Shown here piece after piece: positions 29,681 through 37,531 of a DNA stretch of 64,000 nt. The notes beneath the pieces are model-generated. The model had not been told where the DNA came from and ran no database searches. It saw only the letters and a list, made by a program, of their open reading frames with translations. The DNA is from Desulfuromonadaceae bacterium (GTDB lineage: Bacteria > Desulfobacterota > Desulfuromonadia > Desulfuromonadales > JAHYIW01): positions 1-64,000 of the forward strand of contig JAHYIW010000014.1 in NCBI GenBank assembly GCA_019429445.1. Direction: 5' to 3'. How positions within the stretch are numbered: the stretch's first letter is position 1; each line of letters starts with the position of its first letter. The position numbers were made by a program, and so were the translations under genes.

Positions 29681-29697
29681 ACTTTTTTCAGCAATAT

Positions 29698-30984
29698 TCA
29701 GCTCGCCGCCGTCAGCGCCTGATCAAGATCAGCAAGAATATCTTCGATATCCTCGATGCCGACCGATACCCGCACGAAGTCGGGGCTGACCCCGGCGGAC
29801 AACTGCTCCGCTTCACTCAACTGCGAATGGGTGGTGGTAGCCGGGTGGATGACGAGGGTTTTGGCGTCACCGATGTTGGCCAGGTGACTGCAAAGCTTGA
29901 CACTGTCGATAAACTTCGCACCCGCTGTTGCGCCCCCTTTAATGCCGAAACCGAGAATCGCTCCCGGACCTTTGGGGAGATATTTTTGCGCCCGTTTAAA
30001 ATCGGGATGATTGGGGAGCCCGGGATAGTTGACCCACGATACTTGCGGATGGTTATTCAGAAACTCGGCGACTTTCTGGGCGTTTTCACAATGACGCGGC
30101 ATCCGCACATGCAGCGTCTCCAGCCCCTGCACGATCTGGAAAGAGTTGAACGGCGAGATACACGGTCCCATGTCACGCAGCAGGGTCAAACGCATTTTGA
30201 GGATGTAGGCAAGATTGCCGAGGGCTTCGTGATAGACCAGCCCGTGATAGCTCGGGTCAGGGGTGGTGTACTCAGGGAACCGTCCGCTCGACCAGTCGAA
30301 AGTACCCCCGTCAACGACGGCACCACCGATGCTGGTGCCGTGGCCGCCGATAAATTTGGTCAGGGAATAACAGACAATATCCGCGCCATGCTCCAGCGGT
30401 TTGAAAAGCACCGGGGTGGCGACAGTGTTATCGACGATAAAAGGGAGTTTGTGCGCGTGGGCAATCTTGGCGATGGCCTCAAAATCATCAATATTGTTCT
30501 TGGGGTTGCCGATCGTTTCGGTGAACACCGCCTTGGTCTGAGCGTCGATCGCTGCGGCTATATTCGCCGGGTCCGAGCTGTCGATAAAATGGACGTCGAT
30601 TCCCATCCGCTTGAAGGTGTGGTGAAACAGATTGTAGGTGCCGCCGTAGAGTGAATTGGTCGAAACGATATTATCCCCGGCGCGGGCAATGTTGAGGATC
30701 GCCAGGGTAATTGCCGCTGACCCGGAGGCGAGCGCCAGCGCGCCGACACCGCCATCGAGTTCTGCCAGGCGTTTTTCAAGAACATCAGTGGTCGGGTTCA
30801 TTAATCGGGTGTAGATATTCCCCATTTCCTTGAGGGCAAAGAGGTTGGCGGCATGCTCCGAAGAGTTGAAGACATAAGAAGATGTCTGATAAATCGGTAG
30901 CGCACGTGAACCGGTAGTTGGATCGGGGATTTGTCCGGCGTGCAAAGCTTTGGTGCCAAGACCCTTAAACGGTGTTTCACTCAT
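29698..30984 (-). CDS. metY: O-acetylhomoserine sulfhydrylase
   Basis: MetY makes homocysteine from O-acetylhomoserine and sulfide in methionine synthesis. The 428 residues show the Cys/Met-metabolism PLP fold: [44 protein letters not shown]-type ([13 protein letters not shown]), and the PLP lysine in [16 protein letters not shown] near residue 207. The length and [10 protein letters not shown] suit O-acetylhomoserine rather than cystathionine enzymes. AGGAGT lies close upstream of ATG. No SAM riboswitch was recognised in the leader. Confidence 0.92.
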   Translation of the reverse strand: MSETPFKGLGTKALHAGQIPDPTTGSRALPIYQTSSYVFNSSEHAANLFALKEMGNIYTRLMNPTTDVLEKRLAELDGGVGALALASGSAAITLAILNIARAGDNIVSTNSLYGGTYNLFHHTFKRMGIDVHFIDSSDPANIAAAIDAQTKAVFTETIGNPKNNIDDFEAIAKIAHAHKLPFIVDNTVATPVLFKPLEHGADIVCYSLTKFIGGHGTSIGGAVVDGGTFDWSSGRFPEYTTPDPSYHGLVYHEALGNLAYILKMRLTLLRDMGPCISPFNSFQIVQGLETLHVRMPRHCENAQKVAEFLNNHPQVSWVNYPGLPNHPDFKRAQKYLPKGPGAILGFGIKGGATAGAKFIDSVKLCSHLANIGDAKTLVIHPATTTHSQLSEAEQLSAGVSPDFVRVSVGIEDIEDILADLDQALTAAS

Positions 30985-31234
30985 AAGAATACTCCTTTGG
31001 CTGTGGTGTTTGAATACATTAAGCGCACTAAAATTATCAAGAAATGTTTAATATTAAAAATCATATAACACAAGTACCGTCAAGAATAATCAAAGTTTAT
31101 ACCATATTTTTACTGATAAATCTACCGGTCATTGCTGTTGTCCATTATAATCGAAAATCGCTTGCGAAACACCCCTGCAAATAGCGTGGCGACAAAAAGA
31201 TGTTTACGCTTTGGTTATCGGACACGTTTTTTTG

Positions 31235-31263
31235 TTGCAAAGGGCAGGTGCTTTTGTTATAAA
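31235..31263 (+). promoter_or_regulatory. Promoter of tRNA-Leu
   Basis: TTGCAA (31235-31240) and TATAAA (31258-31263) are spaced by 17 nt. The tRNA begins 13 nt after the -10 element, a normal distance for a tRNA transcript. Confidence 0.6.
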
Positions 31264-31275
31264 AACGACGCTTTC

Positions 31276-31362
31276 GCCGAAGTGGTGGAATTGGTAGACA
31301 CGCTAGGTTCAGGGTCTAGTGCTCGTTTGGGCGTGGGAGTTCGAGTCTCCCCTTCGGCACCA
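31276..31362 (+). tRNA. tRNA-Leu (anticodon CAG)
   Basis: The 87-nt cloverleaf has a 7-bp acceptor stem (GCCGAAG with CTTCGGC), a D arm with TTGGTAGACA, an anticodon stem CTAGG/TCTAG enclosing TTCAGGG (anticodon CAG, reading CUG), a long class II variable arm, and a GGTTCGAGTC-like T arm (GAGTTCGAGTC). Discriminator A31359 is followed by an encoded CCA. The final residues of the gene take part in a long downstream palindrome. Confidence 0.97.
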
Positions 31363-31413
31363 AATAAAAAAGGTCTGAAATCTTTTGATTTCAGACCTTT
31401 TTTATTTGGTGCC
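31356..31413. terminator. Terminator palindrome overlapping the tRNA-Leu 3' end
   Basis: A perfect 27-bp inverted repeat (31356-31382 with 31387-31413) has a TTTT loop. The inner 21 bp, with A-rich left and T-rich right arms, is a strong intrinsic terminator. The outer 6 bp (GGCACC/GGTGCC) mirror the end of the tRNA acceptor strand and its CCA, so the arm could compete with acceptor-stem folding. Confidence 0.9.
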
Positions 31414-31427
31414 CGCGCTTATTTATG

Positions 31428-32488
31428 GGGACGCTGCTTGCTATTTTTCTATTGACAAATTTTCTCGAACTGATACAGTCCATCCATGCCACGATTAGCC
31501 AGACTTGACATTGCCGGGCTTCTCCAACACGTAATCGTGCGGGGAATTGAGCGTCGCGATATTTTTGTTGACGATATCGACCGGCAGAATTTTGTGGATC
31601 GCGTCACCACTCTGCTCCCAGAAACCGGCGTTCATTGTTACGCCTGGGCGATTTTATCTAACCATTTTCACATGTTATTAATCCCGACCGCGACACCGTT
31701 GGCATCTTTCATGCGCCGCTTGCTGACCGGATACGCGGTGTCGTTCAATCGCCGCCACAAACGCTGCGGACACCTGTTTCAGAACCGCTATAAGTCCATC
31801 GTCTGCGAAGAGGAGCCTTATCTGCTGGAACTGATCAGATACATTCACCTCAATCCACTGCGGGCAGGGATGGTGGCGAGTCTTGATGAGCTGGATCATT
31901 ACCGTTGGTCCGGCCACGCGGTCCTGATGGGTAACCGTAGTCTCTCCGGGCAGGAAACCAACTCGATTTTGGAACGCTTCGGCAATACGCTCGACACCGC
32001 ACAACAAAACTATCGTCAATTTGTTGCGGATGGGATCAAGAAAGGTCAGCGTGATGATCTGGTCGGTGGGGGATTGAGGCGAAGTCAGGGCGAGAGTAAG
32101 GATAACGCATACGAAAGTTTTGATGAAAGGATACTGGGAGGCGGCGATTTCGTGGACGAGCTGAAACAGCATGTCGAACTGCAGACAAAGATGCAAGGCG
32201 TCGTCACCTTGCCCCGTTTGCTGGAAGTCGTTTCGGGGATGTGGGACCTCGATCCAGAGGCCGTGAGAAGGCCGAGCAAAATCAGAGCCCTGGCGGCAGC
32301 GCGGGGAATCATCTGTCATCTGGCGATATTTGAATTAGGTTATCGGGGAAACGAAGTCGGTAGGTTTCTGCACCTTGGCTCCTCGGGTGTTAGTCTTGCG
32401 GCAAAGCGGGGGGAGAAGATATTGAGGGTTGAGACAGCCATGTTGAGGCAGGTAATGGCTGAAATAGAAAAATAGAAAGCAGCGTCCC
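31428..32488 (+). mobile_element. IS200/RAYT-like element with inverted ends
   Basis: A single Y1-type transposase gene is bounded by 26-bp inverted repeats at 31428-31453 and 32463-32488, which agree at 25 of 26 positions. The left end lies 33 nt before the transposase ATG; the right end overlaps the last codons. The element sits 14 nt after the tRNA-Leu palindrome. Typical IS200 elements have hairpins rather than matching inverted ends, so the arrangement is closer to a REP-associated transposase flanked by inverted REP-like units. Confidence 0.75.
31486..32475 (+). CDS. Y1 (IS200/RAYT-family) transposase with DnaA-like C-terminus
   Basis: HUH single-strand transposases of this family nick and join DNA through a tyrosine. 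Residues 1-150 carry the domain: HVIVRGIERRDIF, the metal-binding H60-F-H62 in SNHFHML, and RYKSIVCEEEPYLLEL with the likely catalytic Y112; IRYIHLNPLRAGMV is a family hallmark. Residues from about 240 to 325 (LPRLLEVVSGMW, RRPSKIRALAAARGI, LGSSGVSLAAKR) resemble the DNA-binding domain IV of DnaA, seen in longer members. At 329 residues it looks intact. Confidence 0.9.
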   Translation: MPRLARLDIAGLLQHVIVRGIERRDIFVDDIDRQNFVDRVTTLLPETGVHCYAWAILSNHFHMLLIPTATPLASFMRRLLTGYAVSFNRRHKRCGHLFQNRYKSIVCEEEPYLLELIRYIHLNPLRAGMVASLDELDHYRWSGHAVLMGNRSLSGQETNSILERFGNTLDTAQQNYRQFVADGIKKGQRDDLVGGGLRRSQGESKDNAYESFDERILGGGDFVDELKQHVELQTKMQGVVTLPRLLEVVSGMWDLDPEAVRRPSKIRALAAARGIICHLAIFELGYRGNEVGRFLHLGSSGVSLAAKRGEKILRVETAMLRQVMAEIEK

Positions 32489-32523
32489 TCTTTGTCCCTC
32501 TTTGTCCCCTCTTTGTCCTCTTT
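32484..32523. repeat. Short tandem repeat next to the transposon end
   Basis: Four tandem copies of GTCCCTCTTT-like units of 10, 10, 11 and 9 nt begin inside the right inverted end of the transposon and run out of it. They end at GTCACC. They may be a slippage product or part of the element's target structure. Confidence 0.7.
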
Positions 32524-32539
32524 GTCACCTGGAATTTCT

Positions 32540-32757
32540 CCCCCCAAGACCTTGTTGCGTCGATAACTACGAAATCGAACGCGCTACCAGCGCACGGCAT
32601 CTATACCACCATTGCCACTGTCGATAAAGGCGAGCAATCGTTCATCGACGTTAGCGCTGTCCAAGGGCAGAGCTACTACTATCGCTTGCGGGCTGTGGCG
32701 GATGATCTGTATTCCGACTTTATCACTGCCATGAGCGGCAAATGGGCGGGGCAGTAA
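32540..32757 (+). pseudogene. Decayed fibronectin type III domain fragment
   Basis: Two adjacent frames encode pieces of one Fn3 domain. DNYEIERATSA begins at 32562 in one frame, and about 25 nt later another frame reads IYTTIATVDKGEQSFIDVSA and then GQSYYYRLRAV up to a TAA at 32755-32757. Together they match the end of an Fn3 module with a frameshift between. No start codon or signal peptide is left. It is probably the tail of a larger surface protein gene destroyed by the transposon insertion or by decay. Confidence 0.55.
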
Positions 32758-32862
32758 GACATAAGCGCCGCGTTTCACATTTCACAGAATGCAGATATTG
32801 ATTTAACGCACATAACCCGGCGAAACGCTGCCGACACAAACGCAAAGGACAAAGTTGTACCA

Positions 32863-33555
32863 ATGTGTGATCGAATGATGCCGACCTCTCTAAGCTGCCC
32901 ACTATGCGTCCACGCTGAAACCGTTTTGTATTGTCAGGATAAAAAACGTTCCTACTGGCAATGTGTCCGTTGCTCCCTGGTCTTTGTCCCGCCTGAGTAC
33001 CGTCTATTTCCTGCCGCTGAAAAGGCCCACTATGACCTGCACAACAACGATCCAGCCGATATGAGGTATCGACGTTTTCTGTCACGGTTGTTCGAGCCGC
33101 TGTGCGAGCGGGTTTCAGTGCCGGCCCGGGGGCTGGATTTCGGCAGTGGTCCGGGACCCACCTTGTCACTGATGTTCGCCGAGACGGGGTATGACATGGC
33201 AATCTATGATCCCTATTATGCGCCGGACGGCGCTGCGTTGCTCAACCGCTACGATTTCATCACTGCCAGCGAGGTTGTCGAACATCTTTATCAACCGGGC
33301 GTGGTACTGGCAAAACTTTATGCACTGCTGTTTCCGGGAGGCTGGCTGGGGCTGATGACCAAACTGGTTTCAACTGCTGAGGCATTTGCTGGGTGGCACT
33401 ATAAGCAGGATCCTACACACGTTTGTTATTTTTCCCCTGCGACATTCAGGTGGTGGGCGGAGCAGATTGGTTGTGATGTTGAATTTGTGGGGCAGGATGT
33501 GGTTCTGCTGCACAAACCGCAGCCACTTATGCAGCGTTATTCTTCGGGCGCGTAA
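32863..33555 (+). CDS. Class I SAM-dependent methyltransferase with zinc ribbon
   Basis: The 230 residues begin with a two-pair cysteine ribbon (CPLC near 16, CVRC near 37), then a methyltransferase fold: GLDFGSGPGPT (SAM-binding motif I, near 90), MAIYDPYYAP, and FITASEVVEHLYQPG (post-motif). Such proteins are often annotated as modifying small metabolites or sugars; the substrate is unknown. The start could be any of three in-frame ATGs (32863, 32875, 32878); none has a strong ribosome site. It lies in the accessory stretch after the transposon. Confidence 0.8.
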   Translation: MCDRMMPTSLSCPLCVHAETVLYCQDKKRSYWQCVRCSLVFVPPEYRLFPAAEKAHYDLHNNDPADMRYRRFLSRLFEPLCERVSVPARGLDFGSGPGPTLSLMFAETGYDMAIYDPYYAPDGAALLNRYDFITASEVVEHLYQPGVVLAKLYALLFPGGWLGLMTKLVSTAEAFAGWHYKQDPTHVCYFSPATFRWWAEQIGCDVEFVGQDVVLLHKPQPLMQRYSSGA

Positions 33556-33630
33556 ACCACTCGTAATATATAGCATTATGATCATATCTGTGTTACACTG
33601 AGCGAAAATAGTCGATTTAAAAGGAGAAAA

Positions 33631-33993
33631 ATGATGTCAGAAACAAGGAATGCAGAACTTTCTGAAGCAACAAAGTCAGAAATCAAGGAACAAAAAGAGG
33701 CCATAATTAAAGCTTCAACGTTATACGACAAGGCCCATAATGGCCCGTCCGGTATTCAATTTGAGGTCGGTGTCAAATTTTATAATATAAAAAGCGAGAA
33801 GCTGGCTTTCGATTTTTTTAAGAAAGCCGCCAAAAGGGGCAATGCCAAATCGATGAATCGGTTGGGAGAAATGTATTTTCACGGGAAAGGCTGCATCAGA
33901 TCTTTGTCAAGGGCCAAGTTATGGTGGGAACGCAGTGCTGAACTTGGCAACCAGAAAGCCCAGAATAATCTGAAATCGATGCCAATAGAGTGA
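33631..33993 (+). CDS. Sel1-repeat protein
   Basis: The 120-residue protein has a Lys/Glu-rich N-terminus and two Sel1-like repeats from about residue 50 ([31 protein letters not shown], described here only by its ends, and [14 protein letters not shown]). Sel1 repeats are scaffolds for protein contacts. No signal peptide is seen. AAAAGGAG precedes two adjacent ATG codons. The role is unknown. Confidence 0.8.
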   Translation: MMSETRNAELSEATKSEIKEQKEAIIKASTLYDKAHNGPSGIQFEVGVKFYNIKSEKLAFDFFKKAAKRGNAKSMNRLGEMYFHGKGCIRSLSRAKLWWERSAELGNQKAQNNLKSMPIE

Positions 33994-34144
33994 ATTTTAC
34001 CTGAAGCCATTTTGGTGTTCGTTTAATGTTCTATCAATTCAACGGGTTGGCAGTTTTCTGCTGACCTTTTTTACTGTTTCGGATGTACACGCAGCAACTT
34101 TAAAAGAATATGTTCGATTTAATTTACCTCGACAAGGTTCAGCG

Positions 34145-34591
34145 ATGAAAGTATGGGTTGACGCGGACGCATGCCCGGCGGTGATCAAGGAAATATTATT
34201 CAAGGCCGCCAACCGTGTTCGCGTGCAGTTGACGCTGGTTGCGAATCATTTTATGAGGATTCCCGCTTCACCACAGATCGATTTTTTGCTGGTCGCCGCC
34301 GGGTGCGATGTGGCCGACAACGAAATCGTTGCCCGCCTCAGTCGGGGTGATCTGGTGGTCACCAGTGATATTCCACTGGCCGCCGAAGTGATAGAAACGG
34401 GGGGGATTGCCCTGAGTCCGCGTGGTGAGCTCTATTCCCCTGACGATATTCGTTCCATCCTGATCATGCGTGATTTTATGGACAACCTTCGGGGGAGCGG
34501 GATTGACACCGGAGGACCACCGCCGTTAAACAAATCTGACCGCCAGAATTTTGCCAACCAGCTGGACAGGATTTTAACCAGATATACCTGA
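34145..34591 (+). CDS. YaiI/YqxD (DUF188) family protein
   Basis: This 148-residue family has a PIN-like fold and is sometimes linked to nucleic-acid processing. The signature [17 protein letters not shown] opens the protein, and [16 protein letters not shown] (near 78-93) and [10 protein letters not shown] follow. The acidic residues D6, D8 and D85 could bind metal. The function is not established. AAGGTTCAGCG precedes the ATG. Confidence 0.88.
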   Translation: MKVWVDADACPAVIKEILFKAANRVRVQLTLVANHFMRIPASPQIDFLLVAAGCDVADNEIVARLSRGDLVVTSDIPLAAEVIETGGIALSPRGELYSPDDIRSILIMRDFMDNLRGSGIDTGGPPPLNKSDRQNFANQLDRILTRYT

Positions 34592-34668
34592 ATACAGGAT
34601 ATTGCTCCTGATGATCGGCTGTGCTACCGTGCGATGCAATACTGAAGCCGCCGCCAGGGAATGCTGAT

Positions 34669-35412
34669 TTGACCAAAGAACGTCTTGATAAAATACTCGT
34701 TGATCGTGGCTTGACCCCCTCGCGGGAGCGTGCCCGGGCGTTAATTCTGGCCGGGCAAGTGGTGGTTGATGATCACCGGATCGACAAGGCCGGAACCAGG
34801 GTGTCACCGCTGGCTGACATTCGTCTCAAAGGTGCGGATATCCCCTTTGTCTCACGGGGGGGACTGAAGCTGGAGAAGGGGCTCGATGCCTTTGCGGTGG
34901 CGGTTCAGGGACGGGTCGCCATTGATGTCGGGGCATCGACCGGGGGGTTTACCGATTGCCTGTTGCAACATGGTGCGGCCAGGGTTTTTGCCGTGGATGT
35001 CGGCTACGGGCAGCTGGCCTGGAAGCTCCGCGAAGATTCACGGGTAGTGAATCTGGAACGTACCAATATCCGTGACCTGAGCAGATCTCAATTGGCCGAA
35101 CCGCCTTCACTGGCGGTCATCGACGCCTCGTTTATTTCCCTCAAACTGGTTCTGCCGCCAACGCTTAAGCTACTGACGCCTGACGCTGAAATCATTGCCC
35201 TGATCAAACCTCAATTTGAGGTCGGCAAAGGGAAGGTCGGCAAGGGCGGGGTGGTGCGTGATCCGGAACAGCACCGTGAGACAGTGGCGGCGATTGAAGC
35301 TGTTGCAGTTGAACTCGGTTGCCGAGTCGATAATGTCATCGCAAGCCCGTTGCTCGGGCCGAAGGGCAATCGTGAATTTCTGATCCATCTGTTTAAAAAG
35401 GCGACGCCATGA
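34669..35412 (+). CDS. tlyA: TlyA-family rRNA 2'-O-methyltransferase
   Basis: TlyA proteins methylate ribose in 16S and 23S rRNA. TTG at 34669 with CAGGGA eight bases upstream gives 247 residues starting [14 protein letters not shown]; the frame itself opens 16 codons earlier. An S4 RNA-binding domain (1-60) is followed by a FtsJ-like fold with [17 protein letters not shown] (SAM motif, near 78), [10 protein letters not shown], and [19 protein letters not shown]. It overlaps the next gene by 4 nt. Confidence 0.9.
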   Translation: MTKERLDKILVDRGLTPSRERARALILAGQVVVDDHRIDKAGTRVSPLADIRLKGADIPFVSRGGLKLEKGLDAFAVAVQGRVAIDVGASTGGFTDCLLQHGAARVFAVDVGYGQLAWKLREDSRVVNLERTNIRDLSRSQLAEPPSLAVIDASFISLKLVLPPTLKLLTPDAEIIALIKPQFEVGKGKVGKGGVVRDPEQHRETVAAIEAVAVELGCRVDNVIASPLLGPKGNREFLIHLFKKATP

Positions 35413-36185
35413 ATCATGCCTGGTTTGTCGGTGCCGGTCCGGGGGACCCTGACCTGCTGACCCGCAGGGGGGAGCGGTTGTTACGCGAATGTGACACGGT
35501 CTTTGCTGCCGAACCGTTCGCGGTGACGTTTGCGGAACTGGTGGCTGGCAAAGAGATACTGAGTCCTTTTGCCTATTATTTTGATGAGCTGATCGGTGTG
35601 GTTGAAGAGCGGCTGGTCACCGGATCGGTGGTTTTTCTGATCCCTGGCGACTTGACTTTTTATGCGCCGTTTCAGGCCCTGATCGAACGTCTCGGTGAGC
35701 GCGCCGTGGTGGTGCCGGGGGTCGGGATTGCCAATGCCGCTTCAGCGCTGCTGCGCAAGACCCTCGATCTGCCCGGCATTTGTAATCGTGTCATCGTCAC
35801 TTCGCCACGGACCCTTGGTGATCATCACCAGGCACCGTCGCTGTCTGAGCTGGCGGCACCGGGAGTCACCCTGCTGATCTACATGAACAATCGCCCGTTG
35901 TCCGCACTGACCGCTGAGTTGAGGGCCGGTTATGGTCAAAACGTCCCGATTGCCATTCTGCACCGGGTGGGATTGCCCGGTGAGGCGGTGATCAGCGGGA
36001 CGCTCGATGATATTGTCCCGTTGGTTGGTGACCGTGAGACCGTTCTGTTTAATCTGGGAGAACCGACCGGTCGACCGGCATTGACGCTGGTGATCGTTGG
36101 TGAAACACTGGCCGCGCGCCCCGACGGTGCCTGGTGGGATTATCGCCGTGAACATATCTGGCGACAGCGTGAGGGGGAGCAGTAA
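35409..36185 (+). CDS. CobM/CbiF-like tetrapyrrole methylase
   Basis: The 258-residue SAM-dependent tetrapyrrole methylase opens [14 protein letters not shown], then [20 protein letters not shown] (near 78) and [13 protein letters not shown] (near 99), with VIVTSPRT and an [10 protein letters not shown] segment. These suit precorrin-4 C11-methyltransferase (CobM/CbiF) best. No other cobalamin gene is near, and the usual CobM TRASG-type active segment is replaced by SPRTLGD. It overlaps tlyA and lies 3 nt before a U32-family gene, so the pair probably acts together, perhaps on another tetrapyrrole. Confidence 0.7.
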   Translation: MNHAWFVGAGPGDPDLLTRRGERLLRECDTVFAAEPFAVTFAELVAGKEILSPFAYYFDELIGVVEERLVTGSVVFLIPGDLTFYAPFQALIERLGERAVVVPGVGIANAASALLRKTLDLPGICNRVIVTSPRTLGDHHQAPSLSELAAPGVTLLIYMNNRPLSALTAELRAGYGQNVPIAILHRVGLPGEAVISGTLDDIVPLVGDRETVLFNLGEPTGRPALTLVIVGETLAARPDGAWWDYRREHIWRQREGEQ

Positions 36186-36188
36186 CCG

Positions 36189-37169
36189 ATGCGGATCATC
36201 GCGCCGATCGATAACGCTGCCGAGGTTGTACCGCTGCTTGCTGCCGGTGCCGACGAACTCTATGGCGGCTATGTGCCGCGCGCCTGGCAGGAACGTTATC
36301 GCTTGCTCGCCTCCCTCAATCAACGTACGTTTGCCGGTGCGCAAATCGAGAGCGAGGCGGAATTAGCGGAGATAATCGCGGCCTTGCATGAGCAGGGGAA
36401 AACCTTCTCCCTGACCCTTAATGCCCCTTTTTACGATGACCGGCAGTTGCCGCTGGTGCTTGATTACGTCGAGCGGATGGCAGAGCTGGGTGTTGACGGG
36501 ATTATCCTCGCCGATCTGGTGTTGCTTGCCCAGCTCCGGCAACGCTTTCCCGTCTTTGAGTACCACGCCAGCACATTGGCCCATCTGACCAACTCGGCGG
36601 CCGTGCGTTTTTATGTGCAACAGGGGATCACGCGAGCCGTCTTGCCGCGTCATCTGACTATTGCCGAGATGGAGGCGATAGCAACCGGTCTGCCGGAAAT
36701 CCACTTTGACGCTTTTATGCTGGTCGGAAAATGTGCCAATACCGAAGGACTTTGTTCGTTCCATCATAGCAGCCCCGATAAAATCTGGCCGTGCGAAATA
36801 CCCTATGTCATCGAAGCGTGTCATCCACCCGCCAGCGCAAATCTCAACCAGGCGATGGAACGCCAGGCGCTCTGGTCGCGCAGCAATCGCCGTCACGGTT
36901 GTGGACTTTGTGCGCTCCCCGCACTGTCGCGGATCGGTGTACACGGGGTTAAGCTGGTTGGGCGTGGTGCAGCGACGCGTGTTAAAATCCGCAATGTAAA
37001 GCTGGTGAAAGAGTTTATCGCGCTGAGTGCGAAAGAAACCGACCCAAAGGTTTTCCAGCGCCGTGCACGCGATGCTCATTCTGTATCTTTCGGGTCGCCA
37101 TGTTGCAGAAATGTATGTTATTATCCCGAATTCCTGGAGGAGCAGCAGGCCGACCAAGGGGGTGACTGA
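36189..37169 (+). CDS. U32-family protein
   Basis: The 326 residues have a TIM-barrel-like U32 (YegQ/UbiU/UbiV/RlhA) layout: APIDNAAEVVPLLAAGADELYGGY at the N-terminus (opening only quoted), NQRTFAGAQI, and FEYHASTLAHLTNSAAVRFY. Cysteine groups suited to an iron-sulfur cluster are KCANTEGLC, WPCEIPY, HGCGLC and SPCCRNVCYYP. U32 members are either peptidases or oxygen-independent hydroxylases of tRNA, rRNA or quinones with [4Fe-4S]. Its stop overlaps the HIT gene start. Its tight pairing with a tetrapyrrole methylase is unusual. Confidence 0.8.
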   Translation: MRIIAPIDNAAEVVPLLAAGADELYGGYVPRAWQERYRLLASLNQRTFAGAQIESEAELAEIIAALHEQGKTFSLTLNAPFYDDRQLPLVLDYVERMAELGVDGIILADLVLLAQLRQRFPVFEYHASTLAHLTNSAAVRFYVQQGITRAVLPRHLTIAEMEAIATGLPEIHFDAFMLVGKCANTEGLCSFHHSSPDKIWPCEIPYVIEACHPPASANLNQAMERQALWSRSNRRHGCGLCALPALSRIGVHGVKLVGRGAATRVKIRNVKLVKEFIALSAKETDPKVFQRRARDAHSVSFGSPCCRNVCYYPEFLEEQQADQGGD

Positions 37170-37516
37170 TGGCTACGAACTGTCTTTTTTGCAAAATAAA
37201 TTCCGGCGAAATTCCGGGGAATTTTATTTACGAGGATGAGGATCTGATCGCTTTTGCAGATATTAATCCTCAGGCACCGCATCACTATCTGCTGGTGCCA
37301 CGTCGACACATTCCAACCACCCTTGATCTGACTGCTGACGACGCAGCGTTGATCGGTCGGATCTATCTGGCGGCCGGGAAGATCGCTCGACAGCTTGGCT
37401 TTGCTCAAGCAGGATTTCGGGTGGTGAACAATTGTAACGAGGCCGCCGGACAAACTGTCTGGCATATCCATTTTCATCTGCTCGCCGGGCGCAACCTGAC
37501 CTGGCCGCCGGGCTGA
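37169..37516 (+). CDS. HIT-family nucleotide hydrolase/transferase
   Basis: The 115-residue protein is of HINT size. CLFCKINSGEIPGNF opens it, and the catalytic histidine triad lies in HIHFHLL near residue 98; AGFRVVNNCNEAAGQTVWH precedes it. HINT enzymes hydrolyse nucleoside phosphoramidates such as AMP-lysine. The start overlaps the stop of the U32 gene by one base. Confidence 0.92.
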   Translation: MATNCLFCKINSGEIPGNFIYEDEDLIAFADINPQAPHHYLLVPRRHIPTTLDLTADDAALIGRIYLAAGKIARQLGFAQAGFRVVNNCNEAAGQTVWHIHFHLLAGRNLTWPPG

Positions 37517-37531
37517 AGCCCCCCGGGATAT

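Noticed and set aside
29827-30654. Long plus-strand frame opposite metY (275 codons)
   Set aside because: A shadow of the high-GC third-position pattern of metY; no ribosome site and no recognisable domain.
30985-31140. SAM riboswitch or T-box in the metY leader
   Set aside because: No conserved core or terminator/antiterminator pair could be recognised.
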